The notes under the pieces: model-generated | What the model was told of the DNA's origin: nothing | The model's database searches: none | What the model saw: only the letters and a program-made list of their open reading frames with translations | Origin: Streptomyces antnestii | Lineage (GTDB): Bacteria; Actinomycetota; Actinomycetes; Streptomycetales; Streptomycetaceae | Length of the DNA stretch: 64,000 bases | Direction of reading: 5' to 3' | NCBI RefSeq assembly: GCF_004005495.1 | Contig: NZ_RZYA01000005.1 | Span: forward strand, 124,001 to 188,000 | Shown: positions 50,649 through 59,780 of the stretch, one piece after another | Numbering within the stretch: position 1 is the first letter of the stretch | How the letters are laid out: each line of letters begins with the position of its first letter | Position numbers and translations under genes: made by a program

Positions 50649-51457
50649 CCGTCTCCGACACGGAGCAGCTCGAACTGCTCACCCGGGGCGAGCTCGCGGT
50701 GCGGGGGCGGATCCGGGAGGCGTCGAACGCGGTGCTCCTGTGCACGGTGACCCACGCGGGCAGCGAGGCGTCCTGCGTGTACAAGCCCGTCGCCGGCGAG
50801 CGCCCCCTGTGGGACTTCCCCGACGGCAACCTCGCCCGCCGCGAGGTCGCCGCCTACACGGTCTCCGAGGCGCTGGGCTGGGGCCTCGTACCGCCGACGG
50901 TGCTGCGGGACGGGCCGTACGGGGAGGGCATGGTCCAGCTGTGGATCGACCAGCCCGACGAGCCCGCCGAGGGCGGTGATCTGCTGGCTCTCGTGGACGG
51001 TGAGGAAGCGGGCGACGGCTGGAAGGCCGTCGGGTTCGCGGAGGTCGGCGAGGGGCGCACGGCGCTCCTCGTGCACGCCGACGACGCCCGGCTGAGGCGC
51101 CTCTCAGTGCTCGACGCGGTGATCAACAACGGCGACCGCAAGGGCGGTCACCTCCTGATCGACGCCGGAGGGCACCTTTTCGGCATCGACCACGGAGTGA
51201 CCTTCAACACCGAGGACAAGCTGCGCACCCTTCTGTGGGGCTGGGCGGGGGAGCCCCTGACCGGAGAGGCGACCGAGGCCCTGAAGGGGCTCACAGGCGC
51301 CCTGGGGGCGGGCGAGCCCCTGGCGCTGCGGCTCGCCGAGCTGATCACCGACGCCGAGCTGGACGCCGTACGCGCACGGGTCGACGCGCTGTTGAAGACG
51401 GGGAAGCACCGGGAGCCGAGCGGGGAGTGGCCCGCCATCCCGTGGCCGCCGGTCTGA
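50612..51457 (+). CDS. SCO1664-family protein, kinase-like fold
   Basis: A 281-residue protein. EASCVYKPVAGERPLWDFPDG and LARREVAAYTVSEALGWGLVPPTVL look like the ATP-binding lobe of PI3/PI4-type or HipA-like kinases (Lys in VYKP). INNGDRKGGHLLI resembles the catalytic loop with Asp, and LFGIDHGVTF resembles the metal-binding Asp motif. It is therefore probably an atypical small-molecule or protein kinase. It overlaps the DUF3090 gene by 37 bases; GAGGGA precedes the ATG. The substrate is unknown; conserved linkage with mshC is the only clue. Confidence 0.88.
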   Translation: MPASERIPARSVTVSDTEQLELLTRGELAVRGRIREASNAVLLCTVTHAGSEASCVYKPVAGERPLWDFPDGNLARREVAAYTVSEALGWGLVPPTVLRDGPYGEGMVQLWIDQPDEPAEGGDLLALVDGEEAGDGWKAVGFAEVGEGRTALLVHADDARLRRLSVLDAVINNGDRKGGHLLIDAGGHLFGIDHGVTFNTEDKLRTLLWGWAGEPLTGEATEALKGLTGALGAGEPLALRLAELITDAELDAVRARVDALLKTGKHREPSGEWPAIPWPPV

Positions 51458-51549
51458 GCCGCGCGCGGCCGTCCCGGGGGGCTCTCGGGGGGCGTATGTC
51501 ACTGGCTGCGGCTACGTTCGAAGGAACCCGTCCGGACGGAGGCCACGCC

Positions 51550-51990
51550 GTGAAACTGATCGTCGAGGACCGGATCGCCCGGCCCGTGAAGGACGTGTTC
51601 AACACCATCGTGAGCCCCGAGGGCCTGTCCAGCTTCTTCACGTCGGACGCATCGGCTCCGATGATCCCCGGCACCACGGTGACCTGGCGTTTCGGCCATG
51701 TCGACGCGACCTTCGACGTGGAGATCGGGCCCGTGGAGACGGACCGGCTGATCTCGTGGAGCTGGCCCGGCGGCGACGTGACCATCGAGCTGGAGCGGGC
51801 CGACGACGGCGCGGCCACGCTGCTCACCATCACCGAGCAGCCCTTCGGCGAGGGCCTGGAGGGCGCCGCGCGGGCCGTCGGGCAGACCCAGGGGTGGACG
51901 TACTTCGTCACCGGCCTGCGGGCCCATCTGCTGCACGGCATCCGCCACTTCGGTCTCTCGGGCGCCATCCGCGCCACGGTCGAGGCCTGA
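51550..51990 (+). CDS. SRPBCC/AHSA1-domain protein
   Basis: A 146-residue protein from GTG 51550, which has GGAGG seven bases upstream; ATG 51496 would add 18 residues. The sequence VKLIVEDRIARPVKDVFNTI...IPGTTVTWRFGH...ISWSWPGGD...TLLTITEQPFGEG and the C-terminal helix GWTYFVTGLRAHL fit the AHSA1 (activator of Hsp90 ATPase-like) branch of the START-related SRPBCC fold, which binds hydrophobic ligands in a deep cavity. The ligand is unknown. It lies between the SCO1664-family gene and mshC. Confidence 0.85.
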   Translation: MKLIVEDRIARPVKDVFNTIVSPEGLSSFFTSDASAPMIPGTTVTWRFGHVDATFDVEIGPVETDRLISWSWPGGDVTIELERADDGAATLLTITEQPFGEGLEGAARAVGQTQGWTYFVTGLRAHLLHGIRHFGLSGAIRATVEA

Positions 51991-52082
51991 CATGAGGGCG
52001 GGGTGGAGCGCAAGAGGGCCTTCCCGGCCATCCCACCCAGTCCGGTTCGTATCCGGAACCTCCGTCCGGTTAGGCTCATGGC

Positions 52083-53312
52083 ATGCATGCCTGGCCCGCT
52101 TCTGAGGTCCCCGCCCTTCCTGGTAAGGGCCGCGACCTGAGGATCCACGACACCGCGACCGATGGCCTCGTCACCCTCGAGCCCGGTCCCGTCGCCCGTA
52201 TCTACGTCTGCGGGATCACCCCGTACGACGCGACCCATATGGGTCACGCGGCGACCTACAACGCGTTCGACCTCGTGCAGCGCGTGTGGCTCGACACCAA
52301 GCGGCAGGTTCACTATGTCCAGAACGTGACGGACGTCGACGATCCGCTGCTCGAGCGCGCGATCCGTGACGGCCTCGACTGGACCGGGCTCGCGGAGCGC
52401 GAGACCGCCCTCTTCCGCGAGGACATGACCGCGCTGCGGATGCTGCCGCCGCAGCACTACATAGGAGCCGTCGAGGCGATACCCGGCATTGTGCCGCTCG
52501 TCGAACGGCTCCGTGACATGGGCGCCGCCTACGAACTCGAGGGCGACGTCTACTTCTCCGTCGAGGCAGACCCCCACTTCGGCCAGGTCTCCCGCCTGGA
52601 CGCGGCCGCGATGCGGCTCCTGTCCGCCGAGCGGGGCGGCGACCCGGACCGTCCGGGCAAGAAGAACCCGCTCGACCCGATGCTGTGGATGGCCGCCCGC
52701 GAGGGCGAGCCGAGCTGGGACGGCGGCTCGCTGGGCCGCGGCCGGCCCGGCTGGCACATCGAATGCGTCGCCATCGCCCTCGACCACCTGGGCATGGGCT
52801 TCGACGTGCAGGGCGGCGGGTCCGACCTGGCCTTCCCGCACCACGAGATGGGCGCCTCGCACGCGCAGGTCCTCACCGGCGAGTTCCCGATGGCCAAGGC
52901 GTACGTGCACGCCGGCATGGTCGCGCTCGACGGCGAGAAGATGTCCAAGTCCAAGGGCAACCTCGTCTTCGTCTCGAAGCTGCGGCGCGACGGGGTCGAC
53001 CCGGCCGCGATCCGGCTCGCGCTCCTCGCGCACCACTACCGCTCCGACTGGGAGTGGACCGACGACGTCCTGAGCGAGGCCGTGGCGCGGCTCGAGCGGT
53101 GGCGTGCGGCGGTGTCGCGGCCGGACGGGGTTCCTGCGGAGGGCCTGGTCGAGGAGATCCGCGAGGCCCTGTCCAACGATCTGGACGCGCCTGCGGCTCT
53201 CGCCGCGGTCGACCGCTGGGTGGCGACGCAGGTCGCCGACGGGGGTACGGACGAGGGGGCGCCCGGCGTCGTCTCGCGCGCGGTGGACGCGCTGCTCGGG
53301 GTGGCCCTGTAA
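52083..53312 (+). CDS. mshC: Cysteine--1-D-myo-inosityl 2-amino-2-deoxy-alpha-D-glucopyranoside ligase
   Basis: A 409-residue class I aminoacyl-tRNA-synthetase-like ligase that joins cysteine to GlcN-inositol with ATP, the third enzyme of mycothiol synthesis. The HIGH-type motif is ATHMGHAAT, and KMSKSKGN is present. Zinc-binding residues of the cysteine site are in [27 protein letters not shown] and [14 protein letters not shown]. It is shorter than CysS because the tRNA-binding C-terminus is missing, which distinguishes MshC from CysS. It probably ends the block that starts at 49271. Confidence 0.96.
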   Translation: MHAWPASEVPALPGKGRDLRIHDTATDGLVTLEPGPVARIYVCGITPYDATHMGHAATYNAFDLVQRVWLDTKRQVHYVQNVTDVDDPLLERAIRDGLDWTGLAERETALFREDMTALRMLPPQHYIGAVEAIPGIVPLVERLRDMGAAYELEGDVYFSVEADPHFGQVSRLDAAAMRLLSAERGGDPDRPGKKNPLDPMLWMAAREGEPSWDGGSLGRGRPGWHIECVAIALDHLGMGFDVQGGGSDLAFPHHEMGASHAQVLTGEFPMAKAYVHAGMVALDGEKMSKSKGNLVFVSKLRRDGVDPAAIRLALLAHHYRSDWEWTDDVLSEAVARLERWRAAVSRPDGVPAEGLVEEIREALSNDLDAPAALAAVDRWVATQVADGGTDEGAPGVVSRAVDALLGVAL

Positions 53313-53324
53313 GTGGGGTGACCG

Positions 53325-53374
53325 TCTCGGGGCTCTGCCCCGGACCCCGCTCCTCAATCGCCGGAGGGGCTGAA
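53325..53374. repeat. Streptomyces-type dispersed intergenic repeat
   Basis: CGGGGCTCTGCCCCGGACCC followed by CGCTCCTCAATCGCCGGAGG and GGCTGAA closely resembles an intergenic element that I recall as abundant in Streptomyces genomes (a GGGGCTC-GCCCC hairpin followed by a CGCCGG-containing arm). It starts about a dozen bases after the mshC stop. The family name and copy number cannot be checked here. Confidence 0.55.
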
Positions 53375-53398
53375 TGGGCCCGACGGCTCTGTGACCTC

Positions 53399-53441
53399 AA
53401 CCGCCCTCGAACTCCTACGAGTTCGGGGGCGGTTCCTTTTT
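53399..53441. terminator. Rho-independent terminator
   Basis: AACCGCCCTCGAACTC pairs with GAGTTCGGGGGCGGTT around a CTAC loop and is followed by CCTTTTT, a strong intrinsic terminator for the mshC transcript and a good separator before the glycosidase gene. Confidence 0.9.
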
Positions 53442-53496
53442 CGTTGTGACCGGTTTGCCCATGGCGTCGTGCTCTTTCTTGCGCTAAAAACGCGCC

Positions 53497-56400
53497 ATGC
53501 AATCATCAATACGCACATCGCGACGCCTGAGATCGCTGGCGGCCGGGGCGTTGCTCGGGCTGTGCGCCGCCTTCGTGGGGCCCGGCATCGCCCGCGCCGC
53601 CGACCCGGCCACCACCGTCGGCGACGTCACGGACTTCCAGGCGGACGGCTCCGTCTACACCCTCAGTGCCGGGTCCGCCGAGGCCCGCGTCAGCTTCGTG
53701 TCCGATGAGACCTTCCGGCTCGAACTCGCTCCCGACGGGAAGTTCAGCGACCCGGCGGGCGACGCCATCGTGCTGCCGCAGGGCGGCAAGCCGCCGGTCA
53801 CCCACTGGAAGGACCGCGGCGACCGGTACGAACTCAGCACGCACGACGTCACGTTGCGGGCCTACAAGTCGCCTCTGCGCTTCGCCCTGTACCGGTCCGA
53901 CGGCACCCGGGTGTGGGCCGAGACCAAGGGGCTGAGCTGGACCGGCGACACCACCACGCAGACCCTCGCGCGCGGCGCCGACGAGCAGTTCTACGGCGCG
54001 GGGATGCAGAACGGGCGCGGCAACACCTCGCACCGCGACAAGACCGTGAAGGTCTCCGTCGACTACAACTGGAACGACGGCGGGCACCCCAACTCCGTGC
54101 CGTTCTACCTCTCCTCGGCCGGCTACGGCGTCTTCCGCAACACGTTCGCCCCGAACACGTACACCTTCGGCGAGCCCGTCACCGCGGCCGCGAAGGAACA
54201 GCGCTTCGACGCCTACTACTTCGCCGGGCCCGGCGCCAAGGACGTCATCGGCCAGTACACGAAACTCACCGGCAAGCCGTTCATGCCGCCCGTCTACGGC
54301 CTGGAGCCGGGCGACGCCGACTGCTACCTCCACAACGCCAACCGGGGCGAGCGCCACACCCTCGACTCGCTGAAGATCGCCGACCAGTACAAGCAGCACG
54401 ACATGCCGCTCGGCTGGATGCTCGTCAACGACGGCTACGGGTGCGGCTACGAGAACCTGCCCGAGGCCGGCAAGGGCCTCCAGGACCGCGGCGCCCAGCT
54501 GGGCCTGTGGACCCAGGACGGCATCGCCAAGATCGCCGACCAGGTCAAGGCTGGGCAGCGCGTCGCCAAGCTGGACGTCGCCTGGATCGGCTCGGGCTAC
54601 AAGTTCGCGCTCGACGGCTGCAAGGACGCGTACAAGGGCATCGAGGACAACAGTGACGCGCGCGGTGTGACGTGGGCGCCCGAGAGCTGGGCGGGCGCGC
54701 AGCGCTGCGGTGTCCAGTGGTCCGGTGACCAGACCGGCAGCTGGGACTACATCCGCTGGCAGATCCCGACGTACGCCGGCGCGACGATGTCCGGACTCGC
54801 GTACACGACCGGTGACGTCGACGGCATCTTCGGCGGCAGCCCCAAGACGTACGCGCGTGACCTGCAGTGGAAGATGCTCCTTCCGATGACCATGACGATG
54901 GACGGCTGGGCGGCGTCCGACAAGCAGCCGTTCCGCCAGGGCGAGCCCTACACGTCCGTCAACCGCAAGTACCTCAAGCTGCACGAGTCCCTGCTGCCGT
55001 ACCTGTACTCGTACGCGCACGAGGCGACGAAGACCGGTGTCGGCGCGGTGCGGCCGCTGGCCCTGGAGTACCCGGACGACCCGAAGGCCGCCACGGACGC
55101 CGCCAAGTACGAGTTCCTGACCGGCGAGGACTTCCTTGTGGCGCCCGTCTACAAGGACACCACCGTCCGTGACGGGATCTACCTGCCCAAGGGCACCTGG
55201 ACCGACTACTGGACCGGCCGCGTCTACCAGGGCCCGACCACGGTCGACGGCTACAGCGCGCCCCTCGACACCCTGCCCCTGTTCGTCAAGGGCGGCGCGG
55301 CCGTGCCGATGTGGCCCGGCGGCATCCGCTCGTACCAGGACCGCACCGCCGACTCGCCGCTCGCCTGGGACATCTACCCGCAGGGCAAGTCCACCTTCGA
55401 CCTCTACGAGGACGACGGCGTGACCCGCGAGCACCGCGGCGGCGCGTACGCCACTCAGCACGCCGTGGTCGACGCGCCGCGCTCCGGGGCCGGCGACATC
55501 AAGGTGGAGATCGGCGAGAGCAAGGGCGACTTCAAGGGCAAGCAGAAGTCCCGCCCGTACGCGTTCACCCTGCACACCGGTGACGCGCCCTCCCGCGTGA
55601 CGCTCGGCGGGACCGCCCTTGACCGCCTCGACTCCAAGGCGGCGTACGACAAGGCCGACGCGGGCTGGTTCTACGACCGCGACGACCGCGGCGGCGTCGT
55701 GCGGGTCAAGACGCAACCCCTGTCCACGGACCGGGAGTTCAGCCTCACCCTGGAGAACACCAGCGCCCTCGGCGGAGCCGTGCCTGGTGCGCAGGCCGCC
55801 GTCACCGTCCCGGCCGACCAGGAGCTGGGCGCGGGCGCGGCCGGCAAGGTCGCCGTCGACGTGAGCGCGGGCACCGAGGACGCCACCGGGGTCGAGGTCG
55901 GTCTCGACGCGCCGGCCGGCTGGCAGGCCGGTCCCGCGGCGACCGTCGACCGGGTCCCGGCCGGGACGACCCGCCGGGTCGAGCTGAGCCTCACCCCGGC
56001 CAAGGACGCCACCCCCGGCGAACAGGCCCTCACCGCGAGCGCCCGCTACCGTTCCGCGGACCAGGACCGCACCTCCCAGGGGCACTTCGCGGTCGCCGTG
56101 ATGCCCGAGCCGCCGAAGGGCGACGCCTGGGCGAGCGACCTCGTGTGGCTCAAGTCCACCAACGGCTACGGTCCCGCCGAACGCGACCGCAGCAACGGCG
56201 AGTCCGGCGCCACCGACGGCCACACGCTCACCCTCGCGGGCAAGACGTACGCGAAGGGCATCGGTGTCCATGCCGACTCCGACATCGAGGTCTACCTCGG
56301 CGGGCAGTGCTCGAAGCTGACCGCCGACGCCGGCATCGACGACGAGATCAAGGGCTATGGAGAGGTGGCCTTCTCGGTCGAGGCCGACGGGAAGGTCCTG

Positions 56401-56556
56401 TGGACCTCTCCCAAGGTCACGGGCGCCTCGGACACCGTCCCGGTCGACGTGGACGTGACCGGAGCGCGCCATGTGCACCTGAAGGTCACGGACACCAACG
56501 GGTCCAAGACCGGTGACCACGGGGACTGGGCGGCCGCGAAGTTCAGCTGCGGCTGA
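53497..56556 (+). CDS. Secreted glycoside hydrolase family 31 with NEW3 and NPCBM domains
   Basis: A 1019-residue exported enzyme. The signal peptide (SLAAGALLGLCAAFVGPGIARA) ends near residue 36. An N-terminal beta-sandwich and the GH31 barrel follow, with the likely nucleophile Asp360 in KLDVAWIG and acid/base Asp411 in WSGDQTGSWDYIRW. Downstream are a beta domain (APVYKDTTVRDGIYLPKGTW), an alpha-galactosidase NEW3-like domain (about 770-865) and a C-terminal NPCBM carbohydrate-binding module (about 880-1018, GIGVHADSDIEVYLGGQCSKLTADAGIDDE). It is an exo-acting alpha-glycosidase (alpha-galactosidase, isomaltosidase or similar); the substrate is not certain. Monocistronic. Confidence 0.9.
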   Translation: MQSSIRTSRRLRSLAAGALLGLCAAFVGPGIARAADPATTVGDVTDFQADGSVYTLSAGSAEARVSFVSDETFRLELAPDGKFSDPAGDAIVLPQGGKPPVTHWKDRGDRYELSTHDVTLRAYKSPLRFALYRSDGTRVWAETKGLSWTGDTTTQTLARGADEQFYGAGMQNGRGNTSHRDKTVKVSVDYNWNDGGHPNSVPFYLSSAGYGVFRNTFAPNTYTFGEPVTAAAKEQRFDAYYFAGPGAKDVIGQYTKLTGKPFMPPVYGLEPGDADCYLHNANRGERHTLDSLKIADQYKQHDMPLGWMLVNDGYGCGYENLPEAGKGLQDRGAQLGLWTQDGIAKIADQVKAGQRVAKLDVAWIGSGYKFALDGCKDAYKGIEDNSDARGVTWAPESWAGAQRCGVQWSGDQTGSWDYIRWQIPTYAGATMSGLAYTTGDVDGIFGGSPKTYARDLQWKMLLPMTMTMDGWAASDKQPFRQGEPYTSVNRKYLKLHESLLPYLYSYAHEATKTGVGAVRPLALEYPDDPKAATDAAKYEFLTGEDFLVAPVYKDTTVRDGIYLPKGTWTDYWTGRVYQGPTTVDGYSAPLDTLPLFVKGGAAVPMWPGGIRSYQDRTADSPLAWDIYPQGKSTFDLYEDDGVTREHRGGAYATQHAVVDAPRSGAGDIKVEIGESKGDFKGKQKSRPYAFTLHTGDAPSRVTLGGTALDRLDSKAAYDKADAGWFYDRDDRGGVVRVKTQPLSTDREFSLTLENTSALGGAVPGAQAAVTVPADQELGAGAAGKVAVDVSAGTEDATGVEVGLDAPAGWQAGPAATVDRVPAGTTRRVELSLTPAKDATPGEQALTASARYRSADQDRTSQGHFAVAVMPEPPKGDAWASDLVWLKSTNGYGPAERDRSNGESGATDGHTLTLAGKTYAKGIGVHADSDIEVYLGGQCSKLTADAGIDDEIKGYGEVAFSVEADGKVLWTSPKVTGASDTVPVDVDVTGARHVHLKVTDTNGSKTGDHGDWAAAKFSCG

Positions 56557-56586
56557 CCCCACGCGACCCGCGGTCGCACAGTGAAA

Positions 56587-56615
56587 GGGCGGTGCACACA
56601 GCGTGTGCACCGCCC
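56587..56615. terminator. Bidirectional hairpin terminator
   Basis: Perfect 13-bp arms, GGGCGGTGCACAC and GTGTGCACCGCCC, with a three-base AGC loop lie between the convergent GH31 and PAC2 genes. Confidence 0.88.
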
Positions 56616-56659
56616 CCGCCGGGCCGTCGGCGTCGTCCGGCGTCCTAGTCCTGCGAGTC

Positions 56660-57739
56660 CTACTCCTGCGAGTCCTCGGAGGAATCGTCCCCGGGGTCGG
56701 CGGAGGTGTCGGGCGGCGTATCGGAAGACGTGCCGGGCCCCTCGGTCCCGTCCCCGTCACCGCTCCCGCCGGAGGCGTCCGCGCCCGGATCGGGGCGCTG
56801 CGGACGCGGCGGACGGGTGCGCTCGCTCGGGGTGTCCCGCAGGTAGGGCGCCGTGTCGCCGCCCTCCGTGGCATGGCCCGCCGGACCCCCTGAGGGCCCG
56901 CCGTCCCTGCGCCGCAGATACCGCTCGAACTCGCGGGCGATCGCCTCGCCGGACGCCTCGGGGAGCTCCGCGGTGTCCCGGGCCTCCTCGAGGGACTGCA
57001 CGTACTCGGCGACCTCGCTGTCCTCCGCCGCCAGCTGGTCCACGCCCAGCTGCCACGCCCGGGAGTCCTCGGCCAGCTCACCCAGCGGGATGCGCAGGTC
57101 GATCAGGTCCTCCAGGCGGTTGAGCAGCGCGAGCGTCGCCTTCGGGTTCGGCGGCTGCGACACGTAGTGCGGCACCGCCGCCCACAGGGAGACCGCCGGA
57201 ACGCCCGCGTGCGTGCAGGCCTCCTGGAGGATGCCGACGATGCCCGTCGGACCCTCGTACTTGGTCTCCTCCAGGTCCATGGTGCGCGCCAGATCCGGGT
57301 CGGACGTGACGCCGCTGACCGGCACGGGCCGCGTGTGCGGGGTGTCGCCGAGCAGCGCGCCCAGGATGACGACCAGCTCCACACCCAGCTCGTGCGCGAA
57401 CCCGAGCAGCTCGTTGCAGAACGAACGCCACCGCATCGACGGCTCGATGCCCCGGACCAGGACCAGGTCGCGCGGCTTGTCGCCGCCGACCCTGACCACG
57501 GACAGACGCGTCGTCGGCCAGGTGATCTTGCGGACTCCGCCGTCGAGCCACACGGTGGGACGGTTGACCTGGAAGTCGTAGTAGTCCTCGGCGTCGAGCG
57601 CCGCGAACACCTCGCCCTTCCACTCCTTGTCCAGATGCGCGACCGCGGCGGAGGCGGCGTCACCGGCATCGTTCCAGCCCTCGAACGCGGCCACCATGAC
57701 CGGGTCGATCAGCTCGGGTACCCCCTCGAGCTCGATCAC
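56660..57739 (-). CDS. PAC2-family protein with disordered C-terminal tail
   Basis: A 359-residue cytoplasmic protein. Residues 1-270 form the PAC2 fold (VMVAAFEGWNDAGDAASAAVAHL, VVILGALLGDTPHTRPVPVSGV, GVPAVSLWAAVPHYVSQPPNPKATLALLNRL). The last 85 residues are Gly/Pro/Asp/Ser-rich and disordered. Eukaryotic PAC2 and related proteins are proteasome-assembly chaperones; actinobacterial members are uncharacterised, and a link to the bacterial proteasome is only suggested by homology. No proteasome genes are in this window. The gene is well conserved in streptomycetes. Confidence 0.88.
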   Translation of the reverse strand: MIELEGVPELIDPVMVAAFEGWNDAGDAASAAVAHLDKEWKGEVFAALDAEDYYDFQVNRPTVWLDGGVRKITWPTTRLSVVRVGGDKPRDLVLVRGIEPSMRWRSFCNELLGFAHELGVELVVILGALLGDTPHTRPVPVSGVTSDPDLARTMDLEETKYEGPTGIVGILQEACTHAGVPAVSLWAAVPHYVSQPPNPKATLALLNRLEDLIDLRIPLGELAEDSRAWQLGVDQLAAEDSEVAEYVQSLEEARDTAELPEASGEAIAREFERYLRRRDGGPSGGPAGHATEGGDTAPYLRDTPSERTRPPRPQRPDPGADASGGSGDGDGTEGPGTSSDTPPDTSADPGDDSSEDSQE

Positions 57740-57760
57740 CCAGCGCCTCCTTCCGACGTT

Positions 57761-57787
57761 CCCCCAGTGCCTTAAAGGCCTGGGGGG
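57761..57787. repeat. Inverted repeat upstream of the PAC2 gene
   Basis: CCCCCAG-N12-CTGGGGG lies just before the PAC2 start codon (57739). It resembles a hairpin element common in Streptomyces intergenic regions and may be a terminator for the regulator gene upstream (57939) or part of the PAC2 leader. The rest of 57740-57938 shows nothing recognisable. Confidence 0.5.
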
Positions 57788-57938
57788 ACCCCCATTGCGT
57801 ACGAGCCAACCTTACGGCGTGCGCGCGGGCCATCCGCAGCCCCCATGTCCGGGGACCGACCGGATCACTGCCCCGCGATACGCCCTCGCACTCCCGCTTC
57901 ACGCCGGTAGCGGAACCGCCCCAAAGAGTGGAACGCCG

Positions 57939-58610
57939 TCAAAGGGTGGAGCGCAGCCACTGCTCCACGCTCGCGATGTGCACCGTCGCCCACGACCGTG
58001 CCGCCTCGGCGTCACCGTCGCGCAGCGCCGCGAGGATCGCCCGGTGCTCGTGCAGCGTCCGGCTGACCGCGTCCTCCTGGGTCAGACCGCGCCACACGCG
58101 GGCCCGGGTCGTCGGCCCTGACAGACCGTCGAGGAGCGAGCACAGGACCGAGTTGCCGGAGCTCTGCACGATGCCGCGGTGGAACTCCAGGTCGGAGGCG
58201 ACCAGTTCCTCCACCGAGGGCTCGGCGCCGAGCGCGTCCAGCTGGGCCGCGAGCGCGTCGAGCCGCGCCTCGTCGATCCGGGTCGCGGCCATCGCGGTCG
58301 CGGCCGGCTCCAGGATGCGGCGCACGGCGAGAAACTCCAGGACGGTGTCGTCGCGGTGGAAGTCGACGACGAAGCTCAGGGCTTCGAGCAGGAGCTGGGG
58401 GTCGAGGCTCGTGACGTATGTACCGTCGCCCTGCCGCACGTCGAGGATGCGGATGAGGGACAGGGCGCGGACGGCCTCACGCAGGGAGTTGCGGGACAGG
58501 CCGAGGTCGGCGGCCAGTTCGCTCTCTTTCGGGAGCCGGTCGCCCGGGCGCAGCGCGCCGGAGACGATCATGCCTTTGATCTTCTCGATGGCCTCGTCGG
58601 TGACAGCCAT
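57939..58610 (-). CDS. FadR/GntR-family (FCD) transcriptional regulator
   Basis: A 223-residue regulator with an N-terminal winged helix (LPKESELAADLGLSRNSLRE, then AVRALSLIRILDVRQGDGTYV; about residues 25-70) and an FCD effector domain with metal ligands in ASDLEFHRGIVQSSGNSV and LHEHRAI. Such regulators respond to small organic acids. It is the last gene after the Rieske/ThDP operon on the same strand, separated by 136 bases containing a 21-bp palindrome, so it is probably the autoregulated repressor of that operon. Confidence 0.9.
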   Translation of the reverse strand: MAVTDEAIEKIKGMIVSGALRPGDRLPKESELAADLGLSRNSLREAVRALSLIRILDVRQGDGTYVTSLDPQLLLEALSFVVDFHRDDTVLEFLAVRRILEPAATAMAATRIDEARLDALAAQLDALGAEPSVEELVASDLEFHRGIVQSSGNSVLCSLLDGLSGPTTRARVWRGLTQEDAVSRTLHEHRAILAALRDGDAEAARSWATVHIASVEQWLRSTL

Positions 58611-58654
58611 GGCGGTCTCCCCTGTCCTCGGTCGGAGCGCCCAGGTCTGGAGCG

Positions 58655-58675
58655 CCGATACCTCCGATGTATCGG
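58655..58675. promoter_or_regulatory. Candidate FadR-type operator
   Basis: CCGATAC-N7-GTATCGG is a perfect 7-bp inverted repeat centred 55 bases upstream of the FadR-type gene start. It overlaps a smaller palindrome CCGAT-GT-ATCGG. It is the obvious candidate autoregulatory site; a copy upstream of the operon's first gene, beyond the window edge, would support this. Confidence 0.55.
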
Positions 58676-58746
58676 CCCATTATGGGGTGGGGAGGGCGCG
58701 CGCGGTGCCGGAGCGGGGGTACTCGTCCCGGCACCGCGCCGGCGCG

Positions 58747-59775
58747 TCAGCTCGCGGTGCCCGCCTGGGCCTGAGCGGTTGCCTTGTACAGGCGGCGCAG
58801 GCGCACCACGCCGAGGTCGTGCTGGTACAGGTTCTCGCGCTGGTCGGCGTCCGCCGGCATGGCCTCCAGCATCACGCGGTCCTGCTCCAGAACCTCCCAG
58901 TGGCGCTTCTCGATGAGGGTCTTGTAGAGGAAGCGCCAGGTGTCGCGCTGCCAGCCCTCGACCCGGCGGTAGCGCCAGAAGAAGACGCCGCAGCGCTCCT
59001 CGTCGACCGGGCAGACCATGCCGACGATCCCGAACGCCCCGCCGGGACCGGCCGACGGCGGGTACGGGATCGACAGGTCGACCCAGTCCACGCCGGTCTG
59101 GCACAGCTCGACCCAGTCGAAGTTGACGCCCCGCTGGTCGGTCTTCTCGAAGAAGTAGCCCCGCTCGGTCTCCCGGATCCGGAACTTGGCGGCGGTGTCA
59201 CCGTCGTACATGGTGTGCGAGTCGTGGTGCAGGAAGGCGCCGTGCATCGGGTCGAGCAGGTTCTCGACGGCGAAGCGCCACGGCACGTTCCACTCCGCGT
59301 AGCACAGGAACGCTTCGGTGCCGGGCTCGGTCAGCGGTTCCGGGAGCGTCAACTCGGCCGGTTCCGGGTGCTGTTCGTCGCCGAAGTAGGCGAGGATCGC
59401 GCCGCTGACCTCGCGCACCGGCAGCGACCTGACGAGCTTCTTGCCCTCCAGGTTGCAGCCGGGCAGACCGGGCACGGAGGCGACGGTGCCGTCGCCCTCG
59501 ACCTCGACGCCGTGGTACCAGCAGGCCACCCGGTCGCCGAGGTGCTTGCCGAGCGACAGGGGCGCGCCGCGGTGCGGGCAGCGGTCCGCGAGCATGGACA
59601 GGGTGCCGTCGGAGCGGCGGAACAGGAGCCAGTTCTCGCCGAGCGCGGTGACCTTGCGCATCGCGCCGGGCGCGACGAACGAGGAGGGGACGACGGGGTG
59701 CCACTGGTTGCGCATCCCGGTCGCGTAGATGTGGTCGGCGGCGGAGGCCGCGGAGGCGGTCGTCGTGGCGGTCAT
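58747..59775 (-). CDS. Rieske-type aromatic ring-hydroxylating oxygenase, oxygenase component
   Basis: A 342-residue protein with an N-terminal Rieske [2Fe-2S] domain (CPHRGAPLSLGKHLGDRVAC then WYHG, pattern CxH-x17-CxxH) and a C-terminal catalytic domain with the mononuclear iron motif ENLLDPMHGAFLHHDSH. The size and sequence fit VanA/O-demethylase-like single-subunit monooxygenases. Electrons would come from the VanB-type reductase encoded two genes upstream. The substrate is unknown, likely an aromatic or cyclic acid. ATG 59775 was chosen over GTG 59784 for its spacing from GGGAG. It is the last structural gene of the operon. Confidence 0.92.
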   Translation of the reverse strand: MTATTTASAASAADHIYATGMRNQWHPVVPSSFVAPGAMRKVTALGENWLLFRRSDGTLSMLADRCPHRGAPLSLGKHLGDRVACWYHGVEVEGDGTVASVPGLPGCNLEGKKLVRSLPVREVSGAILAYFGDEQHPEPAELTLPEPLTEPGTEAFLCYAEWNVPWRFAVENLLDPMHGAFLHHDSHTMYDGDTAAKFRIRETERGYFFEKTDQRGVNFDWVELCQTGVDWVDLSIPYPPSAGPGGAFGIVGMVCPVDEERCGVFFWRYRRVEGWQRDTWRFLYKTLIEKRHWEVLEQDRVMLEAMPADADQRENLYQHDLGVVRLRRLYKATAQAQAGTAS

Positions 59776-59780
59776 CAGGA

